A stretch of DNA of 9,294 nt from Deltaproteobacteria bacterium (GTDB lineage: Bacteria > Desulfobacterota > Binatia > DP-6): assembly GCA_005879205.1 (NCBI GenBank), contig VBLD01000060.1, positions 2,971 to 12,264 on the forward strand. The letters are read 5' to 3'. Below, in pieces: positions 1-6,273 of this stretch. The notes beneath the pieces are model-generated. The model saw only the letters and a list, made by a program, of their open reading frames with translations. It did not search any database and had not been told where the DNA came from. Positions within the stretch are counted from its first letter, which is position 1. Each line of letters begins with the position of its first letter. The position numbers were made by a program, and so were the translations under genes.

Positions 1-7
1 CGGGGCC

Positions 8-36
8 GGCGGGGCGAGGCTTCGCCGAGCCCCGCC
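8..36. repeat. GC-rich hairpin upstream of thiolase
   Basis: A perfect 8-bp inverted repeat (GGCGGGGC at 8-15, GCCCCGCC at 29-36) encloses 13 bases. Inside, after tandem G-A mismatches, GGC 18-20 can pair with GCC 24-26 around a TTC loop. There is no T-tract, so it is not a classical intrinsic terminator. It could be the terminator stem of a gene to the left of the window or a structured leader. Confidence 0.5.
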
Positions 37-42
37 GCGGGG

Positions 43-102
43 TCCGGGGGCATCGGAAGCGCGCAGCGCCCGCAGGGCGCGAGCACTGGACGGGCCCCCG
101 GA
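43..102. repeat. nested inverted repeat upstream of thiolase
   Basis: TCCGGGGGC at 43-51 is the exact reverse complement of GCCCCCGGA at 94-102. Nested inside is a second perfect stem, GCGCCC 66-71 with GGGCGC 75-80, around a GCA loop. The 60-base element ends about 78 bases before the thiolase start. It could be a structured leader, a terminator of an upstream gene or a dispersed genomic palindrome; the window has no second copy that I noticed. Confidence 0.45.
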
Positions 103-179
103 TACAATTGACTAGGAGGCTCCGAGCTGCGACATAGCGAAACCCGGGCGCACCCTTCCACCCTGCGGAGGAAAACGTC

Positions 180-1373
180 ATGCCGACGCGTGAAGCCGTC
201 ATCGTCGCCAGCCAGCGGACCGGTCTCGCAAAGTCGTTCCGCGGCTCCTTCAACCTGACCCGCCCCGACGACATGGCGGCCCATTGCATCAAGGCCGCCC
301 TCGGCAAGGTGCCCCAGCTCGATCCGCGCGAGATCGAGGAGGTGGTCATGGGCACGGGCTTCCCCGAGGGGCCCCAGGGCTTCAACGTCGGCCGCAACGT
401 AGCCGTGATGGCGGGCCTGCCAGTCACGGTGGCGGGCAGCACCGTCAACCGCTTCTGCTCCTCGGGCCTGAACGCGATCGCGATCGCGGCGCACATGGTG
501 CAGAACGAGGGCGCCGAGGCCGTCATCGGCGGCGGCCTCGAGTCGATCACCATGCTGCAGAACGACTTCAACAAGACGAACCTCTTCAACCCCTGGCTGA
601 TGGACCACAAGCGCGCCATCTACATGCCGATGGGGCTGACGGCCGAGGTCGTCGCCGAGCGCTACAAGGTGACCCGCAAGGCGCAGGACGAATACGCCCT
701 CCTCTCCCAGCAGCGCACCGCGGCCGCGCACAAGGCGGGCAAGCTGAACGACGAGATCGCGCCCATGAAGGCCACCATGGAGGTCACGGACAAGGCGACC
801 GGCCAGAAGTCGAACAAGGAGGTCGTCGTCGACCGCGACGAGTGCAACCGCCCCGACACCACCCTCGAGGGTCTCGCCAAGCTGCCGCCCGCCTTTCGTG
901 AGGACGGCACGGTCACCGCCGGGAACTCCTCGCAGTTCTCCGACGGGGCCTCGGCGACGCTCATCATGTCGGCGAGCCGCGCCAAGGCGCTCGGCATCGC
1001 GCCGCTCGGCTTCTTCCGCGGCTTCGTCGTCGCCGGCTGCGAGCCCGACGAGATGGGCATCGGGCCCGTGTTCGCGGTCCCGAAGCTCCTGAAAGTGGCG
1101 GGCCTCAAGCTCGACGACATCGACATCATCGAGCTGAACGAGGCCTTCGCCTCGCAGGTCGTCTACTGCCGCGACCGGCTCGGCCTCGACCCGGCGAAGC
1201 TCAACCCGAACGGCGGCGCGATCTCGATCGGCCATCCCTACGGCATGACCGGGTCGCGCATGACCGGCTCGGTTCTGCTCGAGCTACGCCGCCAGAAGAA
1301 GCGCTACGGCATCGTCACCATGTGCGTCGGCGGCGGGATGGGAGCGGCCGGGCTGTTCGAAGCGGCACAGTAA
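180..1373 (+). CDS. acetyl-CoA C-acyltransferase (thiolase)
   Basis: Thiolase-superfamily enzyme, 397 aa, the usual length. Such enzymes cleave 3-ketoacyl-CoA with CoA, or condense two acyl-CoAs, in the cytoplasm, serving beta-oxidation or acetoacetyl-CoA formation. All catalytic elements are visible: nucleophilic Cys93 in VNRFCSSGLNAI, the NEAF loop at 320-323, His352 in ISIGHPYGMTGSR, and the acid/base Cys382 in MCVGGGMGAAG. The His block reads GHPYG rather than the commoner GHPLG, which marks a subclade but leaves the catalytic residues intact. The ATG is preceded by GGAGG at 167-171 with 8-base spacing. The dodecin gene follows after 34 bases on the same strand. No 3-hydroxyacyl-CoA dehydrogenase/hydratase partner is present, so degradative versus biosynthetic role cannot be decided here. 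Family assignment is firm; the substrate is not known. Confidence 0.95.
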   Translation: MPTREAVIVASQRTGLAKSFRGSFNLTRPDDMAAHCIKAALGKVPQLDPREIEEVVMGTGFPEGPQGFNVGRNVAVMAGLPVTVAGSTVNRFCSSGLNAIAIAAHMVQNEGAEAVIGGGLESITMLQNDFNKTNLFNPWLMDHKRAIYMPMGLTAEVVAERYKVTRKAQDEYALLSQQRTAAAHKAGKLNDEIAPMKATMEVTDKATGQKSNKEVVVDRDECNRPDTTLEGLAKLPPAFREDGTVTAGNSSQFSDGASATLIMSASRAKALGIAPLGFFRGFVVAGCEPDEMGIGPVFAVPKLLKVAGLKLDDIDIIELNEAFASQVVYCRDRLGLDPAKLNPNGGAISIGHPYGMTGSRMTGSVLLELRRQKKRYGIVTMCVGGGMGAAGLFEAAQ

Positions 1374-1407
1374 CGGGCGAGAGGCCCGCTTTCGCGAAGG
1401 AGGAGCC

Positions 1408-1617
1408 ATGCCGGAGAGCGTGTACAAGGTGATCGAGCTGGTCGGGACGAGCACCGACTCCTGGGAGAAGGCCGCCGCCGCCGCCGTCAACAAGGCGTCC
1501 AAGACGCTGCGCGACCTGCGCATCGCCGAGGTCGCCCAGCTCGACCTGCAGATCGAGGACGGCAAGGTGCGCGCCTATCGCGCCAAGGTGAAGGTCTCGT
1601 TCAAGTACGAGGACTGA
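1408..1617 (+). CDS. dodecin family protein, lacking the flavin-stacking Trp
   Basis: A 69-aa dodecin-like protein; the family forms small hollow dodecamers that in the canonical case store or buffer flavins. Family features are the start VYKVIELVGTS (5-15), a helix containing SWEKAAAAAVNKA (18-30), and the closing beta strands DGKVRAYRAKVKVSFKYED. In flavin dodecins a Trp in the strand after the helix stacks on the isoalloxazine ring and a Gln near the C-terminus contacts it. By my alignment these positions are Ile39 (LRIAEV where others have LEWFEV) and Arg58 (AYRAKV where others have HYQV). From memory this pattern resembles the mycobacterial dodecin described as calcium-binding. Flavin binding should therefore not be assumed. 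A strong AAGGAGG (1397-1403) fixes the ATG. It lies 34 bases after the thiolase stop, so co-transcription is likely. Confidence 0.9.
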   Translation: MPESVYKVIELVGTSTDSWEKAAAAAVNKASKTLRDLRIAEVAQLDLQIEDGKVRAYRAKVKVSFKYED

Positions 1618-1618
1618 T

Positions 1619-1633
1619 CCGTCCGGCGGACGG
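1619..1633 (+). terminator. short GC hairpin after dodecin
   Basis: CCGTCC (1619-1624) and GGACGG (1628-1633) form a perfect 6-bp stem with a GGC loop, two bases after the dodecin TGA. It lacks a T-run, so it may be a weak terminator or an mRNA 3'-end stabiliser between dodecin and the FKBP gene. Confidence 0.3.
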
Positions 1634-1690
1634 GCGCCAGGGCAGCATCACGCTGGTCGCCGCGCGTCGCATGCGAAAGGAGCCGACGTG

Positions 1691-2365
1691 ATGAGGAGAT
1701 GTCTGCTCGTGGCCTTGGCCCTTCTCTTCGTGGCGGCCCCGGCGCGCGCCGCCGGTCCCGAGCCCAAGACCGACGACGAGAAGACGCTCTACGCCCTCGG
1801 CCTGGCGCTCGCCCGAAACGTCGGGTCGTTCAACCTGACCGAGAAGGAGCTCGATCTCGTCAAGGCCGGCCTCACCGACGGGGTCCTCAACCACAAACCC
1901 CAGGTCGACCTGGAAACCTTCGGCGCGAAGATCCCGGCGCTGGCCCAGGCGCGCGCCTCGGTGAGCGCCGCCGGCGAGAAGAAGGCGAGCGAGGCGTTCC
2001 TCGCGAAGGCGGCGGCCGAGAAGGGCGCCACCAAGACGGCTTCCGGTCTCATCATCGCCGAGATCAAGCCCGGCACCGGCGACTCGCCCAAGCCCACCGA
2101 CACCGTCAAGGTGCACTATCAGGGCACCCTGATCGACGGCACCGTCTTCGACAGCTCCATCAAGCGTGGCGAGCCGGCGACGTTTCCGCTGAACGGCGTC
2201 ATCAAGTGCTGGACCGAAGGGCTGCAGCAGATGAAGGTGGGTGGAAAGAGCCGTCTCATCTGCCCTTCGGACATCGCCTACGGCGACCGGGGCTCGCCGC
2301 CCACGATCAAGCCGGGCGCGACGCTGATCTTCGAGGTCGAGCTGCTCGAGATCGTGAAGAAGTAG
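1691..2365 (+). CDS. periplasmic FKBP-type peptidyl-prolyl cis-trans isomerase (FkpA/Mip-like)
   Basis: Prolyl isomerase/chaperone acting on proteins outside the cytoplasmic membrane. With the ATG at 1691 it is 224 aa. Residues 1-20 are a Sec signal peptide (MRRC, hydrophobic LLVALALLFVAA, then PARA with likely cleavage before AG); no lipobox is seen. Residues about 27-112 are an alpha-helical FKBP_N-type segment (DEKTLYALGLALARNVG), as in FkpA/Mip where it dimerises. Residues 119-222 are the FKBP domain, with pocket residues Tyr143 (VHYQGTLIDG), Phe153-Asp154 (TVFDSS), Val170-Ile171, Trp174 (CWTEGL), Tyr197 (IAYGDRG) and Phe214 (LIFEVELLEI). A GTG at 1688 immediately precedes the ATG and cannot be excluded; AAAGGAG at 1676-1682 suits either (5- or 8-base spacing). 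The neighbouring genes give no specific client. Confidence 0.93.
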   Translation: MRRCLLVALALLFVAAPARAAGPEPKTDDEKTLYALGLALARNVGSFNLTEKELDLVKAGLTDGVLNHKPQVDLETFGAKIPALAQARASVSAAGEKKASEAFLAKAAAEKGATKTASGLIIAEIKPGTGDSPKPTDTVKVHYQGTLIDGTVFDSSIKRGEPATFPLNGVIKCWTEGLQQMKVGGKSRLICPSDIAYGDRGSPPTIKPGATLIFEVELLEIVKK

Positions 2366-2397
2366 CGATCGGGCGGAGCGATCGACGCGCCGGTCGC

Positions 2398-3297
2398 ATG
2401 GCCTCCCTCACGCAGCGCGGAGCGACCGACGCGCGGACGCTGGCATATGCGGGTCTCTCGCTGTCTACGGTCGGCTGGGCGGCGGCCTTCATCGCCGGCA
2501 AGGTCGCGCTCGCCGAAATGACCCCGCTCGCCGTCGCGGTCTGGCGCTATGCGCTCGCCTCGACGGTCCTGCTGCCGTTCGCCATGCGGCAGCGGCCGGT
2601 GAGCGGGCTCGGCCGCGCGGCGGCACCCCTCGCGCTCATGGTCGTCTGCGGGGGCGTGCTCTACCCGTGGCTCTTCCTCCTCGCGCTCGCCCACACGAGC
2701 GCCACCAACGCGGCGCTCCTGATCGCGCTCAACCCCGTGTTCACGCTCCTCCTCTCGCCGCTCGTCGGCGAACGGCTCGATCGGCACCGGGTGGGCGGGA
2801 TCTCGCTGGCCCTCGCCGGAGCCGCCGTGGTGATCACCGCCGGCGACCGGCATCGCCTGCTCGGACTGACGCTGCAGCGCGGCGACCTCCTGGCCGTCGC
2901 CGCCGCGGCGAGCTGGGCGCTGTTCAACCTCGCCTCGCGCCCGGTCGTCGCACGGCTCGCTCCGGCATTCACGAACTGCGTCGTGTACGGCCTCGGCGGC
3001 ATGTTCCTCTATGCCCTCGCCCGCGCCGACGCCCCGTGGGCTCAGCTCGCGGCGGCCACCCCGGCGGCGCGCGGTGGCGTCGTCCTCATGGCGCTCCTCT
3101 CTTCCGTGATGGCCGGGCAGCTCTTCCTGGTGGGCGTGCGCACCGTCGGTGTCGGCCGGACTGTAGTGTTCGTCTATCTCGTGCCCGTGCTGACCGCGGC
3201 CCTCTCGACGACGCTGCTCGGCGAGCCCTTCCGCTTCGCCCAGGCGGTCGGCGGATCGGCGGTCCTCGGCGGCGTCTACTGGACGACGCGGGGGTAG
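2398..3297 (+). CDS. EamA/DMT-family inner-membrane transporter
   Basis: A 299-aa membrane protein of the drug/metabolite transporter superfamily, whose members move small metabolites such as amino acids or nucleosides, usually outward. It is almost entirely hydrophobic and reads as ten segments in two five-helix EamA repeats. The first repeat (about 14-150) contains GWAAAFIAGKVAL, VAVWRYALAS, the ALLIALNPVFTLLLSPLVGERL block and an AGAAVVITAG helix. The second (about 162-296) contains AAASWALFNLASRPVVARL, FVYLVPVLTAALSTTLLGEPF and a final GGSAVLGGVYW helix. The paired 'NPVFT..G E' and 'VPVLT..GEPF' motifs are typical of the family. The start is the first ATG after the FKBP stop (33 bases); it has no good Shine-Dalgarno, so it may be translated by coupling or less efficiently. 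Substrate is unknown. Confidence 0.92.
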   Translation: MASLTQRGATDARTLAYAGLSLSTVGWAAAFIAGKVALAEMTPLAVAVWRYALASTVLLPFAMRQRPVSGLGRAAAPLALMVVCGGVLYPWLFLLALAHTSATNAALLIALNPVFTLLLSPLVGERLDRHRVGGISLALAGAAVVITAGDRHRLLGLTLQRGDLLAVAAAASWALFNLASRPVVARLAPAFTNCVVYGLGGMFLYALARADAPWAQLAAATPAARGGVVLMALLSSVMAGQLFLVGVRTVGVGRTVVFVYLVPVLTAALSTTLLGEPFRFAQAVGGSAVLGGVYWTTRG

Positions 3298-3301
3298 GCT
3301 C

Positions 3302-3317
3302 GGGACGCCCGCGTCCC
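3302..3317. terminator. hairpin between convergent stop codons
   Basis: GGGACG (3302-3307) and CGTCCC (3312-3317) form a perfect 6-bp stem with a CCCG loop, fitting almost exactly into the 19 bases between the transporter stop (3297) and the TrmH stop (3317-3319, read leftward). The symmetry and place suggest a shared bidirectional terminator, although neither strand has a T-tract. Confidence 0.45.
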
Positions 3318-4126
3318 TATCGGCCGACCCTCGCCAAACGGTGCAACGCGATGCCGCCCGCCGTCGCGACGTTCAGCGAGTCGACACCGGGCGCGATCGC
3401 GATGCGGACCTGGGCGTCGGTTGCCGCCCGGGAGGCGGCGCTCAGGCCTTTCGCTTCGGAGCCGAGCAGCAGGACGAGCCGCTCCGGGGCGTCGCCGAAT
3501 GCCGTGATGTCGACGGCGGCCGGGTCCGGCGTGAGCGCCGCGATCGTGAAGCCCGCCGCGCGCAGCCGCGCGAGCGCCGCGGGCCAGTCGGGGACGGTCG
3601 CGGACGGCGTCACGAGCGCGCCGCCCATCGACACCCGCAAGGCCCGGCGGTAGAGCGGGTCGGCGCACCCCGGACCGAGGAGCACCCCGTCGGCGCCGAA
3701 GGCCATGGCGTTCCGGAAGACGCCTCCGACGTTGTCCGGATTGGTCACGGCCTCGAGCGCCACGAGGACCCGCCGGCCGGCGGGCCCGGCGAGGGCGTCG
3801 AGCCCGAGCCCGGCCGGTCGCTCGCCGGCCGCCAGACAGCCGCGGTGAAAACGGAAGCCAACGACGCGCTCGAGCGTCTCCGGCGGTCCGACGTACACGC
3901 GGGTCGCCGATCTCTCGAGCGCCTCCCCGAGGCTCGCAACCGCCGAGGCCGTCCCGAGCACGGAGCGTACGCGGAAACGCGGTGCGGCGAGCAGTGCCGC
4001 GACGACCAACCGTCCCTCGGCAATGAACGAGTCACGGCGCGCCCGCCGGCTCGCGTCCGGAAGGTCCCGGTAGTCCGCGAGCCGCGGATCCTCCGGGTCC
4101 TCGATCGAGATGTACCGCCCGCTCAG
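3317..4126 (-). CDS. TrmH/SpoU-family RNA 2'-O-methyltransferase, non-canonical start
   Basis: SPOUT-class enzyme that methylates a ribose 2'-OH in rRNA or tRNA using S-adenosylmethionine. Numbered from the first recognised start codon (TTG, 4009-4007; 230 aa), the three SpoU motifs are clear: motif 1 NPDNVGGVFRNA (90-101, with Asn90 and Arg99), motif 2 LLLGSEAKGLS (180-190) and motif 3 APGVDSLNVATAGG (206-219) forming the trefoil-knot cofactor site. The frame stays open upstream and encodes the family's N-terminal substrate-binding start, DPEDPRLADYRDL then DSFIAEGR, so the TTG is internal. No ATG, GTG or TTG occurs between it and the in-frame stop at 4159-4157. I place the start provisionally at CTG 4126-4124 (269 aa), seven bases past the dehydrogenase TGA; ATC at 4111 or 4105 are alternatives. 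It is probably translated by coupling from the dehydrogenase. The exact target nucleotide is unknown. Confidence 0.85.
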   Translation of the reverse strand: MSGRYISIEDPEDPRLADYRDLPDASRRARRDSFIAEGRLVVAALLAAPRFRVRSVLGTASAVASLGEALERSATRVYVGPPETLERVVGFRFHRGCLAAGERPAGLGLDALAGPAGRRVLVALEAVTNPDNVGGVFRNAMAFGADGVLLGPGCADPLYRRALRVSMGGALVTPSATVPDWPAALARLRAAGFTIAALTPDPAAVDITAFGDAPERLVLLLGSEAKGLSAASRAATDAQVRIAIAPGVDSLNVATAGGIALHRLARVGR

Positions 4127-4133
4127 GTCGCGC

Positions 4134-5597
4134 TCAGACCTTGAGCCAGACGCTCTTCACCTGGGTGTACAGGTCGAGGGCGTAGCGCCCGAGCTCCCGC
4201 CCGTAGCCGCTCTCCTTGTACCCGCCGAACGGCGCGGCCGGGTCGAAGACGTTGTAGCAGTTGATCCACACCGTCCCGGCGCGGAGCGCGCGCGCCACCC
4301 GGTGCGCCTTGCTCACGTCGCGCGTCCAGATGCCGGCGGCCAGGCCGTACGTGGTGTCGTTGCCCTGGAGCACGGCATCGTGCTCGTCCTTGAAGGGAAT
4401 CACCGAGACGACCGGCCCGAAGATCTCCTCGCGCGCGATCTTCATGTCGTTGCGCACACCGGTGAAGACCGTCGGCTTCACGAAGTAGCCCTTCTCGAGA
4501 CCTTTCGCCGTGTTCCGCTCGCCGCCGATGAGCGGCTTGGCGCCCTCCTTCTTCCCGATCTCGAGGTAGCCGGTCACGCGTTCGAGCTGTTCCTTGCTGA
4601 CCAGCGGCCCGACCCGCGTGTCGGGGTCGAACGGATTTCCCTGCTTCATGCCCTCGGCGCTCTTCGCGAGCTTCTGCGCGATCTCGTCGTGCATCTTCTG
4701 CTCGACGAAGAGCCGCGTGCCGGCGCAGCAGACCTGGCCGGCGCAGAAGAAGACGCCGAGGAGCGCGCCCTGCACGGCGGCCTCGGTGTCCGCGTCGCCG
4801 AACACGATGTTCGGCGACTTGCCGCCGAGCTCGAGCGAGACCCGCTTGAGCGTGGCGGAGGTCTCCCGGTGTATCTCCTTGCCGACCTCGGTCGAGCCCG
4901 TGAAGGCGATCTTGTCGACCATCGGATGCCGGACGATCGCACGACCCGCCGTCTCGCCGAACCCGGGGACGATGTTGACGACGCCCTCGGGCAACCCCGC
5001 CTCGAGCAGCAGCTCTCCCAGACGCAGCGCCGTGAGCGGCGTCTGCTCCGCGGGCTTCAGGACGCTCGTGTTGCCGCAGGCGAGCGCCGGCCCGAGCTTC
5101 CAGGCCGCCATGAGCAGCGGGAAGTTCCACGGGATGATCTGGCCGCACACGCCCACCGGCTCGCGCAGCGTGAAGTTGAAGTAGGCCTCGTCCGAGGGAT
5201 TCGTCTCACCGTAGAGTTTGGTCACCCAGCCGGCGTAGTAGCGGAACGTCGCCGCCGCCGCGGGGATGTCGACGTGGCGGCTCTCCATGAAGGGCTTGCC
5301 GTTGTCCAGGGTCTCGAGCTGCGCGAGCTCGTCGGCGTGCGCCTCGATGAGATCGGCGACCTTCAAGAGGAAGCGCTCGCGCTCGGGCGGCGCGGTGTGC
5401 GGCCACCGTCCGTCGTCGAAAGCGCGGCGCGCCGCGCGCACCGCCCGCTCGACGTCCTCCGGACCCGCCTCCGCGACGCGGGCCAGCACCTCGCCCGTGG
5501 CGGGATTCGGGGCCCACTTGCCGTCGATCAGCATCTTGCGCACCGGCGCGGAGACGAAGCGCTCCACCTCTGACTGCAAGGAGACGGCGGCTTGCAT
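4134..5597 (-). CDS. NAD(P)-dependent aldehyde dehydrogenase
   Basis: ALDH-superfamily enzyme oxidising an aldehyde to its acid, 487 aa, normal length for the class 1/2-like group. Visible features are the MLIDGKW N-terminal strand (22-28), the oxyanion Asn158 in IIPWNFP, the NAD-site Lys181 in VLKPAEQTP, the cofactor loop FTGSTEVGK (232-240), general base Glu256 in LELGGKSPN, and nucleophile Cys290 in GQVCCAGTR. Glu391-Phe393 in EEIFGPV and the C-terminal PFGGYKESGYGRELG follow. The segment before the nucleophile reads FFCAGQVCC rather than the common FNQGQCCC, so a further cysteine lies five residues upstream (Cys285). The start ATG has GGAGG at 5611-5607, 9 bases away, and a good promoter just beyond. 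The TrmH gene begins at its stop, making a two-gene operon. Substrate cannot be told from sequence. Confidence 0.95.
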   Translation of the reverse strand: MQAAVSLQSEVERFVSAPVRKMLIDGKWAPNPATGEVLARVAEAGPEDVERAVRAARRAFDDGRWPHTAPPERERFLLKVADLIEAHADELAQLETLDNGKPFMESRHVDIPAAAATFRYYAGWVTKLYGETNPSDEAYFNFTLREPVGVCGQIIPWNFPLLMAAWKLGPALACGNTSVLKPAEQTPLTALRLGELLLEAGLPEGVVNIVPGFGETAGRAIVRHPMVDKIAFTGSTEVGKEIHRETSATLKRVSLELGGKSPNIVFGDADTEAAVQGALLGVFFCAGQVCCAGTRLFVEQKMHDEIAQKLAKSAEGMKQGNPFDPDTRVGPLVSKEQLERVTGYLEIGKKEGAKPLIGGERNTAKGLEKGYFVKPTVFTGVRNDMKIAREEIFGPVVSVIPFKDEHDAVLQGNDTTYGLAAGIWTRDVSKAHRVARALRAGTVWINCYNVFDPAAPFGGYKESGYGRELGRYALDLYTQVKSVWLKV

Positions 5598-5618
5598 GGG
5601 TGTGTCCCTCCCGCCGCG

Positions 5619-5647
5619 ATCCTAGGACCGGCCGCCGGGCGGGTCAA
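5619..5647 (-). promoter_or_regulatory. sigma70-type promoter for aldehyde dehydrogenase
   Basis: Read leftward, TTGACC (5647-5642, 5 of 6 to the -35 consensus) and TAGGAT (5624-5619, 4 of 6 to the -10) are separated by exactly 17 bases. The predicted transcription start near 5612 leaves only about 15 bases of leader, beginning at the Shine-Dalgarno (5611-5607). Confidence 0.6.
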
Positions 5648-5694
5648 CGGTGGTCGGCGGCAGGGGCGGCAACTTCTGCCGCGCTCGAGGTGCG

Positions 5695-5709
5695 TGGCAA
5701 TCTACATGC
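5695..5709 (+). promoter_or_regulatory. possible sigma54 promoter upstream of the SH3-like gene
   Basis: TGGCAATCTACATGC matches TGGCAC-N5-TTGC at 8 of 10 fixed positions and keeps the invariant GG-N10-GC spacing (GG 5696-5697, GC 5708-5709). It would start transcription near 5721, about 83 bases before the ATG at 5804. It is a single match in GC-rich DNA, and no activator gene lies nearby. Confidence 0.3.
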
Positions 5710-5803
5710 CCTCGCCGGGGGTTTCGCGGGTCGGCTCCCGTGACATCCAAGCATTCCGCGCAGCGTTTGACTCTCTTCACCCCATTGGAGGAGTATCTGA
5801 TCG

Positions 5804-6169
5804 ATGTCGTTTCAGCCCCCGCGTTTTCCCTCCGCGCGTCCCGCGCGGACATCCACCCCTGTGCTGTCCGTCGGCCGGCGGGTGTTCGTCAACTGTCCGC
5901 GCGACGAGGGACATGTGTCGTTGACCGACGCGCTCGGAAAGGGAGGCGCCGGGAGCCTGCCCGACGGCGCCGAGGTCGAGATCCTGGCGTGGCGACCGCG
6001 CGGGCCGGGCGGCGCGCGCTACCAGGTCCAGTCCACGCGCGACCGCGTCGAGGGCTGGCTGTCCGCCGATCACCTGCGCGCGCTCGCGGCGGTTGCCCCT
6101 TCGGCCTCTCCCGCGCCGGCTCCAGCACCCGTCGCCGATCCACCTCGCCGGTTTGGCAGGCGATCCTGA
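5804..6169 (+). CDS. small SH3-like domain protein, function unknown
   Basis: A 121-aa protein I do not recognise as a named family. The start is supported by GGAGGAG at 5787-5793 with 10-base spacing. Residues 1-22 are a Pro/Arg/Ser-rich, non-hydrophobic tail with no signal peptide. Residues about 26-92 look like one compact beta-barrel of bacterial SH3 type: VFVNCPRDEGHVSL, then SLPDGAEVEILAWR, then ARYQVQSTRDRVEGWLSADHLR, the 'V.GWL....L' ending being characteristic of SH3_3-like domains. Residues 99-121 are an Ala/Pro-rich linker (SPAPAPAPV) ending in basic PPRRFGRRS. Lack of an export signal argues against the usual cell-wall role of SH3b domains and suggests cytoplasmic protein or nucleic-acid binding. 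It is divergent from the dehydrogenase and 111 bases upstream of the RRM gene. The SH3 assignment is my reading of the pattern. Confidence 0.7.
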   Translation: MSFQPPRFPSARPARTSTPVLSVGRRVFVNCPRDEGHVSLTDALGKGGAGSLPDGAEVEILAWRPRGPGGARYQVQSTRDRVEGWLSADHLRALAAVAPSASPAPAPAPVADPPRRFGRRS

Positions 6170-6192
6170 CGAAGGAGACGGCTCGCTCGCTG

Positions 6193-6267
6193 ATGTCTCG
6201 CCGTACCTTCTTCCAGTGGTCGCCTGTGGTTCTGCAAGCTGCTACCGTTGATCGCACTCGACCCTAG
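6193..6267 (+). CDS. possible 24-codon leader ORF upstream of the RRM gene
   Basis: An ATG at 6193 opens a 24-aa ORF beginning MSRRTFFQWSPVVLQ and ending at TAG 6265-6267. That stop overlaps the Shine-Dalgarno stretch of the RRM gene (AGAAGGAGAT, 6266-6275), an arrangement typical of leader peptides and reinitiation. An AAGGAG at 6172-6177 lies 15 bases before the ATG, longer than ideal. The stretch is visibly less GC-rich than the surrounding genes, as expected of leader RNA. It may equally be a chance ORF in a 5' untranslated region. The peptide resembles nothing I know. Confidence 0.3.
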   Translation: MSRRTFFQWSPVVLQAATVDRTRP

Positions 6268-6273
6268 AAGGAG
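6268..6273 (+). promoter_or_regulatory. Shine-Dalgarno that fixes the ATT start of the RRM gene
   Basis: AAGGAG inside AGAAGGAGAT (6266-6275) stands 7 bases before ATT at 6281. No ATG, GTG or TTG lies at a suitable distance downstream of it, and the upstream TTG (6248) has no Shine-Dalgarno of its own. Confidence 0.7.

Noticed and set aside
108..138. TTGACT ... CATAGC as a thiolase promoter
   Set aside because: The -35 is good (5 of 6) but the -10 matches only 3 of 6 and the spacing is 19 bases, too weak to call.
2366..2388. Repeated GCGATCG after the FKBP stop as a regulatory repeat
   Set aside because: Two 7-base copies separated by six bases, containing the self-complementary CGATCG, are easily expected by chance here.
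1699..2397. N-terminal extension of the transporter frame back through the FKBP gene
   Set aside because: The extension is Arg/Gly/Pro-rich out-of-frame readthrough of the FKBP coding sequence; membrane-protein sequence begins only at ATG 2398.
4110..5573. 487-codon open frame on the + strand opposite the aldehyde dehydrogenase
   Set aside because: It mirrors the dehydrogenase in antisense, is rich in Arg/Ala/Leu/Glu as expected of a GC-rich shadow, and has no family motif; the minus-strand gene has complete ALDH catalytic residues.
5767..5799. TTGACT followed by TATCTG as a promoter for the SH3-like gene
   Set aside because: Spacing is 21 bases and the -10 would fall inside or after the Shine-Dalgarno, leaving no leader.
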